Source: Rhizobium sp. G21 (GTDB taxonomy: Bacteria; Pseudomonadota; Alphaproteobacteria; Rhizobiales; Rhizobiaceae). From it: DNA of 64,000 nucleotides. Shown one piece after another: positions 1 through 9,411 of this stretch (position 1 is the first letter of the stretch; each line of letters starts with the position of its first letter). Below the pieces are notes generated by a model. It was not told where the DNA came from. It did no database searches and saw nothing but the letters and a program-made list of their open reading frames with translations. Position numbers and translations under genes: made by a program. The stretch is from positions 1,116,001-1,180,000 of the forward strand of contig NZ_JACFXW010000001.1 of NCBI RefSeq assembly GCF_014158035.1. The letters are read 5' to 3'.

Positions 1-1528
1 TGGTCCATCACCGTGACTTCGGAACTGCCGAGCGGAATGGTGACATCCTTGCGGATCGGCGTCTCGACGCCGAATTTCTTGGCCTCGTCGATGATCTGCT
101 GGATGCCGTCCTTGCCGAACTTCTCCTTGGCGAAGCGCACCGGTATGGTGTTGATCGATTTGGCGATCGCCGTCTGCACGTCGATGCGGCCGGCATAGGA
201 ATTGCCGTAATTGCCCGGGCACCAGTTGCCCCAGCAGATCGGCGCGTCGGTGATCGCCGTGGTCGGCGTCAGCCCCTTCTCCATGGCCAGCGAATAGGTG
301 TAGATCTTGAAGGACGAGCCCGGCTGGCGCAGCGCCCGGGTGGCGCGGTTGAACTGCGTCTCGCCATAATCGCGGCCGCCGACCATGGCGCGCACGGCGC
401 CGCCGTTTTCGATCATCACCAGCGCGCCCTGGCTGACGCGGTAGCTCTCGCCATATTGGCGCAGCCCCGTCTCCACCGCCTGTTCGGCGGCGTGCTGCAG
501 GCTCATGTCGATGGTGGTGCGCACCACCAGCGAATGGTCGGTATAGTCGCGCGCCTGTTTCAGCACTTCCTCATAGGCCCAGTCGAGGAAGAAGTCGGGC
601 GCCTCCTGCTTGCCGCGATCCACCGCCGTGGCCGGGTTGCGCCGCGCCTCGATCACCTCGCCCTCGGTCATCAGCCCGCCCTGGACGAGATTGGTCAGCA
701 CTTCGTTGGCGCGGGCGCGGGCGGCCGGCAGGTTGACATGCGGCGCATATTTGGCCGGCGCCTTGAACAGGCCGGCCAGCATGGCGCTTTCGGCCAGGGT
801 CAGATCGGTGATTTCCTTGCCGAAATAGAAGCGCGCCGCCGCCGCCGCCCCGAATGTGCCGCCGCCCATATAGGCGCGATCGAGATAGAGCGACAGGATT
901 TCCTTCTTGGAATAATTGGCCTCCAGCCACAGCGACAGGAAGGCTTCCTTGATCTTGCGGTCGAAGGTGCGCTCGTTGGAGAGGAACAGGTTCTTGGCCA
1001 GCTGCTGGGTCAGGGTCGAGCCGCCCTGCACCACGCCGCCGGCGCGGGCGTTTTCGCTCATGGCGCGGGCCAGGCCGAGAAAATCGATGCCGAAATGGTC
1101 GAAGAAGCGGCGGTCCTCGGTCGCCAGCACCGCCTTGACGAGATGGTCGGGCAATTCGTCGATCGGCGCGGAATCCTCGTGGATGATGCCGCGATGGCCG
1201 ATCACGTTTCCGTAGCGATCGAGAAAGGTGACGGCGAAATCTGCTTCTTGCGCCAGTCGCTCTTGGCGATCTCGAAAGCGGGCTTGGCCAGCGCCAGCAT
1301 CGCCACCATGCCGACCGCGCCCCAGGTGAGCGCCTCGCCGGCCAGCTCCACCGGCAGCCGCTTCCAGCCCTTCACCTTGAATTTACGGAAGAAAATCGTG
1401 ACGTCTTCCCACCAGTCGACGAAATTGAACGAGGCGTTCCACAACGTCGAATCAATCCAGGCGTCGATGCGCAGCAGAATATGCTTCTTCAGGCGCGGTT
1501 CTCGTTCTTTCTGCGGGTCGTCGGCCAT
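1..1528 (-). CDS. Penicillin-binding protein 1A-type transglycosylase/transpeptidase, 3' end outside window, frameshifted
   Basis: This bifunctional peptidoglycan synthase polymerises glycan strands and cross-links their peptides at the inner membrane. The start at 1528 gives a basic cytoplasmic tail, then one membrane segment at about residues 62-82. The GT51 domain follows with the [12 protein letters not shown] motif carrying the catalytic Glu, then [17 protein letters not shown] and [13 protein letters not shown]. The transpeptidase domain begins near 570 and shows the SxxK serine motif in PGSSFKIY (about 325-345); its KTG region lies beyond the window. The frame breaks near 1240-1244: after DWRKKQ the frame runs into a stop, while a one-base gain restores [15 protein letters not shown]. 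Coding is clean on both sides, so a one-base sequence error is more likely than a dead essential-class gene. Confidence 0.93.
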
Positions 1529-1620
1529 TGGAAACTCACGCGTCCGTCAAAGCGATGGAAAATCAAGCCACGGGCATTTCGGATATTTCTAAACCGGGCG
1601 GCATTCTCTATACCACCGCG

Positions 1621-2096
1621 ATGACCGACACAGAACTGGAAAATACGGCGCCATTTTGGAAGACCAAGACGCTGCGCCAGATGACCGACACGGAATGGGA
1701 AAGCCTGTGCGACGGCTGCGGCCGCTGCTGTCTCAACAAGGTCGAGTTCGAAGACACCGGCGAGATCGTCTTCACCAATATCCGCTGCAAGATGCTCGAT
1801 CCGGTGAGCTGTCGCTGCATGGACTATGAAAACCGCCAGCAACATGTGCCGGATTGCATCCGACTGACCATCGAGGAGGTCGAAACCCTGCCCTGGCTGC
1901 CCCCACCTGCGGCTACCGCGTCGTGAAGGAAGGCCGTGATCTCGCCTGGTGGCACCCGCTGATCTCCGGCGACCCCGACACCGTCCACGCCGCCGGCATC
2001 TCCGTCCGCGACCGCACGGTCAACGAGGAAGACGTCGCCTGGGAGGATTACGAGGAACACGAGGTGGACTGGCCGATGCAGGATCCGGAGCGGTAG
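1621..2096 (+). CDS. YcgN/UPF0260-type cysteine-cluster protein, frameshifted
   Basis: The protein contains the CxxCxxCC cluster [11 protein letters not shown] near residue 37, followed by further conserved cysteines ([23 protein letters not shown]), the pattern of the UPF0260/YkgJ family. These are presumed metal-binding or zinc/iron-sulfur proteins whose biochemical role is not firmly known. The start at 1621 (MTDTELEN) gives the usual N-terminus, about 20 residues before FWKTKTL; an in-frame ATG at 1528 would add an unlikely extension. The frame breaks in the C5 run at 1905-1909. Changing its length by one yields [27 protein letters not shown] and a normal end at 2096. It is divergent from the PBP1A gene with a gap of about 90 bases. 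Confidence 0.88.
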
Positions 2097-2124
2097 TGAG
2101 GGGCTGACCTCACCCCCTCTCCGC

Positions 2125-2231
2125 CGTCATGCTCGGGCCTGTCCCGAGCATCTGCGAACGCCTGAATATCGCTGATACTTCAACGTCCTAGCCCCGCGCG
2201 GCAGATCCTCGGCACAAGGCCGAGGATGACG
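2125..2231. repeat. Imperfect inverted repeat, RIME-like intergenic palindrome
   Basis: Two 31-base arms, 2125-2155 and 2201-2231, are inverted copies with a few mismatches, and each arm is itself a small palindrome of the GCTCGGGCCTGTCCCGAGC type. They flank 45 bases. This resembles the intergenic mosaic palindromes common in rhizobial genomes. It lies between the convergent ends of the YcgN-like gene and the RTX protease, so it may also act as a transcription stop. Confidence 0.6.
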
Positions 2232-2250
2232 TCGAGCAAGGGGGCGCCCC

Positions 2251-3418
2251 TCACACCGCCCACGCCCCCGCCGCCCTGTCGCCCGCGGTAAACTCCCCCG
2301 TTTCCAGATCCACCACCCCGTCGTCGAACACCGCAAGCTCCACGCCCTCGAGCCTGTCCCGCCCCTCGCCGCCGCCGGAGATCACGAGCGTGTCGAGGTC
2401 GATGTCATAGTCGCCATGGTCGCCGGAAAAGATCGCCCGGTCGCGGCCGGCGCCGGCGATCAGCGTGTCGTTTCCATCGCCGCCGTCGAGCCGGTCGGCG
2501 CCGCTACGGCCTTCGAGAATGTTGCGGCCGTCGTCGCCGGTCAGGGTGTCGGCGAATTTGGAGCCGATCAGGCCTTCGATCGCGCTGTAGCGGTCGCCCC
2601 TGGCCTCGCCTGAATTTCGGGAGGCGTCGGAGAGATCGGCGGTCACGCCATTGCCCGCCAGCTTGTAGCTGGCGAAGTCGACGCCGTCGCCGCCCAAGAT
2701 CCTGTCGGCGCCCGCTCCGCCCGCCAGCACGTCGTCCCCCTTTGCCGCCCAAAAGCTGGTCGGCGCCTGCGAGGCCGTAGAGGAAGTCGTCGCCGGCCCC
2801 CGTCTTCAGCACGTTTGCTTCCTCGCCGCCGATCACCAGATCGCGATAGGCCTCGGTGATCCTGCCGCCCTTGGTCGTGTCGTAATCGTCCGGCAGGTCG
2901 CTCCATTTGTGCACCCAGGCATTGTCGATGCGCCGGCCGTCGGCATAGCGGACGCCCGCCTCGATCACCTCGCCGCTGGCGTCATACCCCATATAAGCGA
3001 GCTGTCGGGTATAGCCGGCCTGGGCGTAGATCCCGTTGACGAAATTCTGGTTGTCGCCGGCCGGGTTCCGGATCGTCCAATTGTCCTCGTAGCCTTCCAG
3101 CGCATGGCCGAGTTCGTGGACGATGGCGGTGAAGGGCGTGTCCTTGACCGCATTGCCGTGGCGGTCGAGGTAATGGGCGTCGTCGAGTTCGCGCATGTCG
3201 ATATAGATCTGGCCGGTTCCCAGGCCGGCGGCGAAATTGCCCTTTTCGTAGTTGACGACGATGTGCGCGCCGTCGTCGCCCACCCAGTCCTCCAGCATGC
3301 GTCGGCCGATCGCGGAGTCGCGATAGGCCTGGCGAAACACCGCCAGAATGGCCTTTTCGTCGGCGTCGGAGAAATCCTTGTCGATGTCGACGGCGGCGAG
3401 GACTGACTTCAGGGACAT
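2251..3418 (-). CDS. RTX protein with HELGH zinc-metallopeptidase-like domain, frameshifted
   Basis: The N-terminal 230 residues contain HELGHALEGYEDNW near residue 105, an HExxH zinc-protease motif, and a region reminiscent of M91-type peptidase domains (ADGRRIDNAW, GGRITEAYRDLVIGGEEANVL). This is followed by RTX calcium-binding nonapeptides (GAGDDFLYGLAGADQLLGG, then GGAGADRILGGDG and further GGDGNDTL repeats). The protein probably leaves the cell by a type I secretion system. The frame breaks at the C5 run 2736-2740; removing one base joins LLGGKG to DDVLAGGAGADRILGG. Product length is about 389 residues. No signal peptide is visible, as expected for type I substrates. The peptidase family assignment is tentative; the HExxH motif and RTX repeats are directly visible. 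Confidence 0.82.
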
Positions 3419-3625
3419 ACGGCATCCTTCTTGCGGGCGATGGCGGGCGACCGGACCGACACTAATCGCCGCTTTCGCCCGGCGTCAACGCGCCCGCCGC
3501 ACCGAAAAACTATGGCGTCGCCTGCATCCACGCGCGGCAATATTAGCAAGTCCAGTCATCATCCGACAGTTTCGCGAAAGTTTGCCCCCTACCCTGAGAC
3601 GAGGTTTGGTCAGTGGGGATTCTGC

Positions 3626-4684
3626 ATGGATAATCTGGCGCGCAAGGAAGATGTGGATCAGCGGATCCGGCAGACGATGGCCGACATCGCCCGCATCGGC
3701 GACCCCAAGCGGATGATGGAGCTCGCCGACAGCCTCGTCTACTCCATGCCGCCCGAGCGGGGCGTGGAAATGGCCGGGCTGATGAGCTACGCCAATCCCT
3801 TCTACCTGCCCGAAATGCCCGACGAGGCCGCCGAGCGCATCGCCATCCATATCGGCACGCTGGCCGAATATGTGATGCGCGCCAAGCTGACGGCCAACCG
3901 CGCCGGCAAGCGCAACATCCTGCTCGCCTGCGCGCCGAAATCGGCCTCGACCTTCATTCAGGGCGCGCTGCGCGCTTCGCTCGATCTGCCCACCGCCAGC
4001 CTGTTCACCGCCACCACCGATCCGATGTCGGGTTCGGCGCTGGGGGCCAATCTGCGCGAGCAGGAGCCGGACGAACTGGCGCTGTTGCGCGCCGGCCTCA
4101 ATGGCCGCGGCTATGTCAGCCAGCATCACGCCCGCTGCTCGCCTTATCTGGCGCGGCTGATGGAGACCTATCGCATCCGCCCGATCGTCACCTATCGCAA
4201 CATCTTCGACACGCTGGTGTCGATGGACGACATGGTGGTCGACTGGCGCAAGGGTCTGCCGGCGACCGTCAGCAATTTCTTCAACGACGCCATGCCGCAG
4301 AATTACCATCTGCGCGACCGCGAGGCGCGGCTGATGATGCTGGCGCGGCGCTGGGCGCCCTGGCTTACGCAATTCTATGTCAGCTGGCGCAAGTCCGAGG
4401 CGCTCGGTTTCGTCAAGCCGCTGTGGATCAGCTACGACGCCGATTTCCTCGGCGACAAGTCGGCGCTCGCCGCCCGCATCGTCGATTATGTCGGCGCCTC
4501 GGGCGACGCCGCGCTGCGCCTGGCCGCCGCCTTCGAAGACCGCTCCGACGCCTCCGCCAAGCGCCTGAACAAGGGCGTGGCCGGCCGCGGCCGCGATATT
4601 CCCGACGCCGTCCGCGCCCATGTCATGGCCGTGGCGTCCGCTTATGCGGACGATGTCGATCTTGCCCCGCTGGTCGGCGGCTGA
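3626..4684 (+). CDS. Sulfotransferase-like P-loop protein (copy 1)
   Basis: The protein has 352 residues with a sulfotransferase-like nucleotide loop, LLACAPKSASTFIQGAL (about 100-116), matching the 5'-PSB pattern PKSxxT. RPIVTYRNIFDTLVSM (about 190) matches the 3'-PB strand-helix. Such enzymes move a sulfo group from PAPS to a carbohydrate, lipid or peptide acceptor; the acceptor cannot be inferred here. The start at 3626 (MDNLARKEDVDQ) is chosen because it matches the N-terminal organisation of the next gene; a frame-open extension back to 3431 has low-complexity character. A close paralogue follows 26 bases downstream in the same orientation, so the pair is probably an operon. Confidence 0.75.
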   Translation: MDNLARKEDVDQRIRQTMADIARIGDPKRMMELADSLVYSMPPERGVEMAGLMSYANPFYLPEMPDEAAERIAIHIGTLAEYVMRAKLTANRAGKRNILLACAPKSASTFIQGALRASLDLPTASLFTATTDPMSGSALGANLREQEPDELALLRAGLNGRGYVSQHHARCSPYLARLMETYRIRPIVTYRNIFDTLVSMDDMVVDWRKGLPATVSNFFNDAMPQNYHLRDREARLMMLARRWAPWLTQFYVSWRKSEALGFVKPLWISYDADFLGDKSALAARIVDYVGASGDAALRLAAAFEDRSDASAKRLNKGVAGRGRDIPDAVRAHVMAVASAYADDVDLAPLVGG

Positions 4685-4710
4685 GCCGAAACCGTTTCGA
4701 GGACCCCCGC

Positions 4711-5775
4711 ATGCACGCACACGCCGCCAATGATCTCGAGGGCCAGATCCGGCCGATGATGACCTGGATGTCGCGCAATCCCGACGGACGGGAAATGCTC
4801 GATGTCGGCAACGCCTTCATCCTGCGCTTTCCGCCGCAGCGGGCGCTGGCCGTCGCCACCGCCATGAGCCTTGCCAATCCGTTCTTCCTGCCGAAAGTGC
4901 CGGATCAGGCCGCCAACGATCTCGCCGTGCCGCTCGAGGATTTCGCCGAAATCGTCATGCGCGCCAAGCTCACGGCCAAGAAGGCCAAGCAGAGCAATGT
5001 GCTGATCGCGGCCGCGCCGTTTTCCGGCGCCGATCTCATCCAGAGCGCGCTGGTCCGCGCCGCCGGCCTGCCGGAGGCCTGCCTGCACTCCACCACGCTC
5101 GACGGCCCGGCCGCCACCGCCCAGGGCGGCAGCCTGCGGGAGCAGGAAGTCGACGAACTGGCGCTGATCCAGAACGGGCTCAACATGCATGGCTACACCG
5201 CCCTGCACGCCGTACGCTGCACGCCCTATATGTCCCGGCTGTTGTCCACCTATGGCGTCAGGCCGATCGTCGCCAGCCGCGGGATCGCCGACACGATCGT
5301 GTCGCTCGAAGCGGCGGCGCTCGCCGGCCGCGCGGGCCAGGACGGGCTCTACCCCGCCTATTTCGCCGACGGACTGCCGGGCAATTTCCACACGCTCGGC
5401 CGCGAGGAGCGGTTGACGCTGATCGCCCATCGCTGGACGCCCTGGCTGGTGCAGTTCTTCGTCAGCTGGCGGATCTGCGCGCGCGAAGGCCTGGCGCAGC
5501 CGCTGTTCCTCACTTACGAGGAAGACATGCTCGGCGATCTCGACCTGCTCGCCGCCCGCATCGCCGATTTCGTCGGCTATGACGTCGCCGACATCGAAAA
5601 GGTCGCCCGCGTCTTCGCCGATCCCGACAATGCGGCCGCCCGCAGCCTGAAGACCGATCCCGCCGGCCGCGGCGCCGATCTGCCGGCCACGGTGGCCGCC
5701 TTCATACAGGCTTCGATCGACGATTATCGCGACGATGTCGACCTGACGCCGCTGGTGGGCGCGGCGCTCGCCTGA
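4711..5775 (+). CDS. Sulfotransferase-like protein (copy 2, altered P-loop)
   Basis: This tandem paralogue of the preceding gene has 354 residues, the same domain order, and shared motifs (SLANPFFLPKVPD, EIVMRAKLTA, LREQEVDELALIQNGLN, RWTPWLVQFFVSWR, DDVDLTPLVG). The cofactor loop has drifted: the lysine-serine of copy 1 (APKSAST) is replaced by APFSGAD, and the 3'-PB region reads VASRGIADTIVSL. Loss of the loop lysine suggests copy 2 is catalytically weak or a non-catalytic partner; that is inference. The start at 4711 follows a purine-rich stretch (TTTCGAGGACC). A strong hairpin follows the stop, suggesting that the transcription unit ends here. Confidence 0.7.
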   Translation: MHAHAANDLEGQIRPMMTWMSRNPDGREMLDVGNAFILRFPPQRALAVATAMSLANPFFLPKVPDQAANDLAVPLEDFAEIVMRAKLTAKKAKQSNVLIAAAPFSGADLIQSALVRAAGLPEACLHSTTLDGPAATAQGGSLREQEVDELALIQNGLNMHGYTALHAVRCTPYMSRLLSTYGVRPIVASRGIADTIVSLEAAALAGRAGQDGLYPAYFADGLPGNFHTLGREERLTLIAHRWTPWLVQFFVSWRICAREGLAQPLFLTYEEDMLGDLDLLAARIADFVGYDVADIEKVARVFADPDNAAARSLKTDPAGRGADLPATVAAFIQASIDDYRDDVDLTPLVGAALA

Positions 5776-5803
5776 GATTTGACCTATCGCATTGATTTCG
5801 CCG

Positions 5804-5840
5804 CGTCGGGGCCTTCCTATGGGAGGCCCCGACGTCGTTT
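5804..5840 (+). terminator. Rho-independent terminator candidate after sulfotransferase pair
   Basis: An 11-base perfect stem (5804-5814 with 5824-5834) around a 9-base loop is followed by TCGTTT. It sits 28 bases after the stop of the second sulfotransferase-like gene. Confidence 0.6.
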
Positions 5841-5857
5841 CAGGAGATCGTCACTTG

Positions 5858-6466
5858 GTGGATCTGCCGCATGGCCTCTTGCCGTTTCTCATCGCCAGCC
5901 TGCTGATCGAGCTGACGCCGGGGCCGAACATGACGTGGCTCGCCATCCTGACTTTGGCGGAGGGACGCGCGCGCGGGCTGATGGCGGTGGCCGGCGTCGG
6001 GCTCGGGCTTGCGCTTCTGGGCGCGCTCGGCGCCCTCGGCGTCTCCGAGATCGTGCAGTCGTCGCGGCTCGCCTATGAGGCCTTGCGCTGGACGGGGGCG
6101 GCCTTCCTGGTCTATCTCGCCTGGGAAGGCTGGCGCGGCGGCGAAAAAGAAGAAGGCGGCGGCGAGCGCCGCGCCTTCGCGCGCGGCTTTTTCGCCAATG
6201 TCCTCAATCCCAAGGCGGCGGTGTTCTACATCGCCGTGCTGCCGGGCTTCATCACCCCCGATCACGACGTGGCCGCGCAGACATGGACGCTGACGGCGGC
6301 CTATGTGACGGTGGCGACCTCGGTGCATGCGGCCATCGTGCTCATGGCCTCGGTGCTGCAGCCGCTGCTGATGGAGCCGCGCCGGGCCGAGATCACCCGA
6401 AAAGCGCTGTCGCTGGCGCTGTTCGGCGTCGCGGTGTGGTTCATCCTGACCAGCAGCCGCGCCTGA
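5858..6466 (+). CDS. LysE/RhtB family exporter
   Basis: This integral membrane protein of about 203 residues has the LysE-family signature ELTPGPNMTWLAILTLAEGRARGL near the N-terminus and the FFANVLNPKAAVFYIAVLPGF motif in the middle. About six hydrophobic segments are visible. Members export amino acids or related metabolites across the inner membrane by proton antiport; the substrate cannot be told from sequence alone. No ATG fits the N-terminus. A GTG at 5858 or TTG at 5855 lies behind AGGAG at 5842-5846 and gives the usual short N-terminus; an upstream ATG at 5819 would fall inside the terminator hairpin. Confidence 0.85.
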   Translation: MDLPHGLLPFLIASLLIELTPGPNMTWLAILTLAEGRARGLMAVAGVGLGLALLGALGALGVSEIVQSSRLAYEALRWTGAAFLVYLAWEGWRGGEKEEGGGERRAFARGFFANVLNPKAAVFYIAVLPGFITPDHDVAAQTWTLTAAYVTVATSVHAAIVLMASVLQPLLMEPRRAEITRKALSLALFGVAVWFILTSSRA

Positions 6467-6471
6467 CCGCC

Positions 6472-6939
6472 TCACATGGCGGCAGCGGTCGGCGTGCGGC
6501 GGGCAAACAGCCAGTGATCGAGCGACACCGGCCCGGGGCCCCGCAGCGCGATCAGCAGCAGGCAGGCGGCCCAGGTTCCATGCGTCGGCCAGGCGCCGGG
6601 ATAGACGAAGATCTGGATCACCAGCGTCATGCCGAGAAGCGCCAGCGCCGCGAAGCGCGTTCCCAGACCCAGCACCAGCAGGATGGGGAAGAAATGCTCG
6701 GCGAAAGCGGCCATATGCGCGGCGAGCCAGGGATCGATCAGCGGCAATTTGTATTCGTTTTCGAACAGGAAGATGGCGCTGTCATTGACCATGAAGCCGT
6801 CGACCTTGGTCTGGCCGGACTGCCAGAACACCGCGGCGATCGACAGCCGCGCGATCAGCGACACCGGCCAGAGCGGCGCGGCCTCGGCCAGCCGCAAGGC
6901 GCGATCATAGAGAGACAGTGCGGATGTGGTCACGGTCAT
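6472..6939 (-). CDS. DoxX family membrane protein of the bufferin operon
   Basis: The 155-residue, four-helix DoxX protein has typical elements [35 protein letters not shown] and [21 protein letters not shown]. DoxX proteins are inner-membrane proteins, often beside quinone- or thiol-linked redox systems. They recur as the last gene of operons that make bufferins, copper-binding peptides of the DUF2282 family. The start ATG at 6939 overlaps the DUF2063 stop by four bases (ATGA), which indicates translational coupling. The exact contribution of the DoxX member to bufferin function is not settled; an ancillary or respiratory-chain role is inference from context. Confidence 0.9.
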   Translation of the reverse strand: MTVTTSALSLYDRALRLAEAAPLWPVSLIARLSIAAVFWQSGQTKVDGFMVNDSAIFLFENEYKLPLIDPWLAAHMAAFAEHFFPILLVLGLGTRFAALALLGMTLVIQIFVYPGAWPTHGTWAACLLLIALRGPGPVSLDHWLFARRTPTAAAM

Positions 6940-7700
6940 GGCTGGGGCTCCAGAGGTTCGAGCGCGATGAAGCAGCCGGCCTGGATCAGGCCGGTCAGAT
7001 GTCGGGTGATGTCGAAATCGGCGGTCGTCGCGGCGGTCGTCGCATAGGCGGAGCCGAGCGATGCGCCCTCGGCGAGAGCATTGAGAAACAGCGCCCCGCC
7101 CGGCGGCAGCACGCGGGTCTCCACCAGCATCTCGGGACGACAGACCAGCACGTCCTCGGCCCGCCAATCGGTGATCGGGCCGGGCTCGGCCTCGCCGGAA
7201 TTCATCGCCCAGATCGTTCCGACCGGATGGGCGGAGGCGATGACGGCGAGCGAGGGATGGGCGCGGAACCGAATCTCGGCCAGCCGTCCGGGCGGGAGGG
7301 CGGCGAGCGCCTGCGGATCGAGCGGATCGGCGTCCGCAGCGTGATAGGCATGCGAGCGGGCGATCTCCAGCCGCGCCACATCGGCGAGGTAAGGCAGTTC
7401 GGCGACCGGTTCGAAGCCAGCGAGAAACTCCGGCAGATCGTCGCCGTAGTTCAGCAGCAGCGGCGAGCGCGGCGGATGGGCGGAGACGAAGACCTCGGCC
7501 ATCGCGGTGAAGAAGGCGTCGCCCACCAGTTTCTCGATGACGGGAAAGCGGCTGGCGAGCGCGCCCCGAAGCCCGATGGCGACATTGTCGCGATAGACGC
7601 GGAAGCGCCGTCCCACCGGCCCGCTCCAGGCTTTCAGGCCCTCGGGCGGCGTCTCCCCGGGGGTCAGCAGCGCTGCGGCGAAGTGGTCGTGGATCTGCAT
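6936..7700 (-). CDS. bufC: DUF2063 protein, bufferin maturation partner
   Basis: The 254-residue protein carries the DUF2063 N-terminal domain ([50 protein letters not shown] split over residues 8-65) and a variable C-terminal half. In MNIO RiPP operons this partner binds the precursor and the DUF692 enzyme and is required for cysteine modification; that is family knowledge. The GTG at 7706 overlaps the upstream TGA by four bases (GTGA), and ATG 7700 lies two codons further. Either could start translation, and both imply coupling to the DUF692 gene. The stop overlaps the DoxX start. Confidence 0.88.
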   Translation of the reverse strand: MQIHDHFAAALLTPGETPPEGLKAWSGPVGRRFRVYRDNVAIGLRGALASRFPVIEKLVGDAFFTAMAEVFVSAHPPRSPLLLNYGDDLPEFLAGFEPVAELPYLADVARLEIARSHAYHAADADPLDPQALAALPPGRLAEIRFRAHPSLAVIASAHPVGTIWAMNSGEAEPGPITDWRAEDVLVCRPEMLVETRVLPPGGALFLNALAEGASLGSAYATTAATTADFDITRHLTGLIQAGCFIALEPLEPQP

Positions 7701-7702
7701 GA

Positions 7703-8554
7703 TCACGCCGCCCGCGCCCGCGCCAGATCGAGGATCGCTCCGGCCGCGATCGCTTCCGCGCGCAGCACCGTCCAGTCCGGCACGTCGTTGTCCCATTCGA
7801 TCAGCGTCGGCAGCGGCCCGGTCTTCGCGATGGTCTCCCTGTAGAGCGTCCAGACCGGATCTTTCACCGGCGTGTCGTGGCTGTCGATCAGCAGGGCCGC
7901 GCCATGCTCGTCCTCGGTCTCGGAATGACCCGACAGATGGATCTCGCCGACATGGCCGAGCGGAAAGCGGGCGAGATAGGCGCGCGGATCGAGATTGTGG
8001 TTGGCGGCGGCGACAAAGACATTGTTGATGTCGAGCAGCAATCCGCAGCCGGTGCGGCGGACCACTTCGCCGAGAAAATCGGTTTCCTCGATGTCGCTCG
8101 CCTCGAACAGCAGATAGGTGGCGGGATTTTCGAGCAGCATGCGCCGGCCCAGAGCCTCCTGCACCTGATCGACATGGCTGACCACGCTGTCGAGCGTCGC
8201 CTGATTATAGGGCAAGGGCAACAGATCGTTGTAGAAATTCTCGCCGTGGCTCGACCAGGCCAGATGTTCGGAAAAGCTTTCCGGCTGATAGCGGTCGCAG
8301 ACGATCTTCAGGCGCGCCAGATGGGCGCGATCGAGCGGCTGCGCGCCGCCGATCGACAGTCCCACGCCATGAATGGACAGCGCGTAATCCTGCCTCAGTT
8401 TCGCGAGGCGCGCATGCGGCGGCCCGCCCGCGCCCATATAGTTTTCCGCATGCACCTCGAAAAAGCCGAGCGGTTGAGGCTCCCGGTCGATCTCGGAAAA
8501 ATGCTCCGGCTTGAAGCCGACGCCGGGACGGGCGGGAAGCAGCGTCTGTCGCAT
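7703..8554 (-). CDS. bufB: DUF692/MNIO multinuclear non-haem iron oxidase, bufferin-modifying enzyme
   Basis: The 283-residue TIM-barrel protein of the MNIO family shows the conserved stations in order: [88 protein letters not shown] and [10 protein letters not shown]. The His, Glu, Asp and Asn residues in these motifs are the expected ligands of the di- or tri-iron site. Family members convert cysteines of small precursors into thiooxazoles or related heterocycles; bufferin enzymes act on DUF2282 peptides. It lies downstream of two such precursors and is coupled to the DUF2063 gene. The intergenic region before it holds two strong palindromes. Confidence 0.93.
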   Translation of the reverse strand: MRQTLLPARPGVGFKPEHFSEIDREPQPLGFFEVHAENYMGAGGPPHARLAKLRQDYALSIHGVGLSIGGAQPLDRAHLARLKIVCDRYQPESFSEHLAWSSHGENFYNDLLPLPYNQATLDSVVSHVDQVQEALGRRMLLENPATYLLFEASDIEETDFLGEVVRRTGCGLLLDINNVFVAAANHNLDPRAYLARFPLGHVGEIHLSGHSETEDEHGAALLIDSHDTPVKDPVWTLYRETIAKTGPLPTLIEWDNDVPDWTVLRAEAIAAGAILDLARARAA

Positions 8555-8629
8555 GATCGGTGTCCTTTCGAGGCGTGAGGGTATTGTTCAGGGTTTGACG
8601 GCGTGCACTGCCCCATCCGGCTGCCGCCA

Positions 8630-8715
8630 CCTTCTCCCCGCGGCTGCGGGGAGAAGGATGAGTGTGGCAATGTCGGCGCTCCATCCTCCTTCTCCCCGCA
8701 TGCGCGGGGAGAAGG
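8630..8715. repeat. Two REP-like palindromes between bufferin precursor and MNIO gene
   Basis: Two copies of the palindrome CCTTCTCCCCGC, four bases, GCGGGGAGAAGG occupy 8630-8657 and 8688-8715. They are separated by 30 bases and their arms are identical. This is a common type of dispersed palindrome in rhizobial genomes. In this position, within the operon, they could lower transcript passage or stabilise the upstream precursor messenger. Confidence 0.7.
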
Positions 8716-8769
8716 TCCCGGCATGGGGATGAGGGGCGGTGCACGACGCGCGCGCCGCCGATTGCAAAA

Positions 8770-9049
8770 TCACATCGGCGCCGGACCCTGCTCCAGCATG
8801 CCCATGCCGTCGGGGGTCTTCATGGTGACGCAGGTGCCGGCGGGCACCAGCTTCCAGGCGTTCTTCTGATAGTCGACCTTGGAGGTTCCGGCGCAGGTGG
8901 TGCCGGCGCCGGCGGCGCAGTCGTTCTGGCCCTTGAGCGCGACGCCGTAGCACTTTTCCTTGTCGGCGGCGGCGGCGGGGGGCGGTCACGGCGGCCGAGA
9001 GGGCGGCGGCGACGGAAGCGGCGAGGACGGCGGTGTTGACGAAGTTCAT
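8770..9049 (-). CDS. bufA: DUF2282 bufferin precursor 1, frameshifted
   Basis: This 92-residue exported peptide has a signal peptide ([23 protein letters not shown]) followed by the mature region [32 protein letters not shown] and PAGTC, with four cysteines in the DUF2282 spacing. Bufferins are post-translationally modified at cysteines by the MNIO enzyme and bind copper in the periplasm. The frame breaks in the G6 run at 8977-8982 (plus-strand sense); removing one base restores [16 protein letters not shown]. The stop is at 8770. It lies second in the operon behind another precursor and before the two palindromes. The break is probably a base-calling error because the cysteine core is intact. 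Confidence 0.85.
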
Positions 9050-9102
9050 GTGGATCTCCCAGTGATCGGTAAAGTCGGGTTGCGTGCGGAGGGGCGGATG
9101 GA

Positions 9103-9364
9103 TCAGGCCGGGGTCAGCGAGCCCATGCCGTTCGGGGTTTCCATCTTGGCGCAGGTGCCGGCCGGCACGAGCTTGAAGGAGGCCTTGTCGTAATCGACCT
9201 TGGAATGGCCAGCGCAGTCATGCTTGCCGGCGGCGCAATTTCTGGCCCTTCAGCGCGACGCCGTAGCATTTTTCGGTGTCGGCGGCGGCGGCCGGGACCG
9301 AAACGGCGGCGAGCGCGGAGGCGAGAGAGCCGGCGAGCGTCAAAGTCAGCATGGTCTTGTTCAT
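9103..9364 (-). CDS. bufA: DUF2282 bufferin precursor 2 (promoter-proximal), frameshifted
   Basis: This 86-residue precursor has a signal peptide ([21 protein letters not shown]) and a mature core [11 protein letters not shown], then [18 protein letters not shown] and [15 protein letters not shown]. It has the same four-cysteine framework as its neighbour but a different loop (KHDC in place of GAGTTC). The frame breaks at TTT 9239-9241 (plus-strand sense); removing one base restores GQNCAAG. It is the first gene of the minus-strand operon, 48 bases from the -10 element of a promoter that matches the one of the divergent sigma gene. Two precursors for one MNIO enzyme suggest parallel products. 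Confidence 0.85.
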
Positions 9365-9411
9365 CGATCTGTCTCCGTTTGAGCGGCCATCCATCGGCCT
9401 GCAAAGGGGAA

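Noticed and set aside
456..1592. 378-codon plus-strand frame opposite PBP1A
   Set aside because: Antisense shadow of the penicillin-binding protein gene.
3485..4720. 411-codon minus-strand frame opposite the first sulfotransferase gene
   Set aside because: Antisense shadow; the plus strand carries recognisable sulfotransferase motifs.
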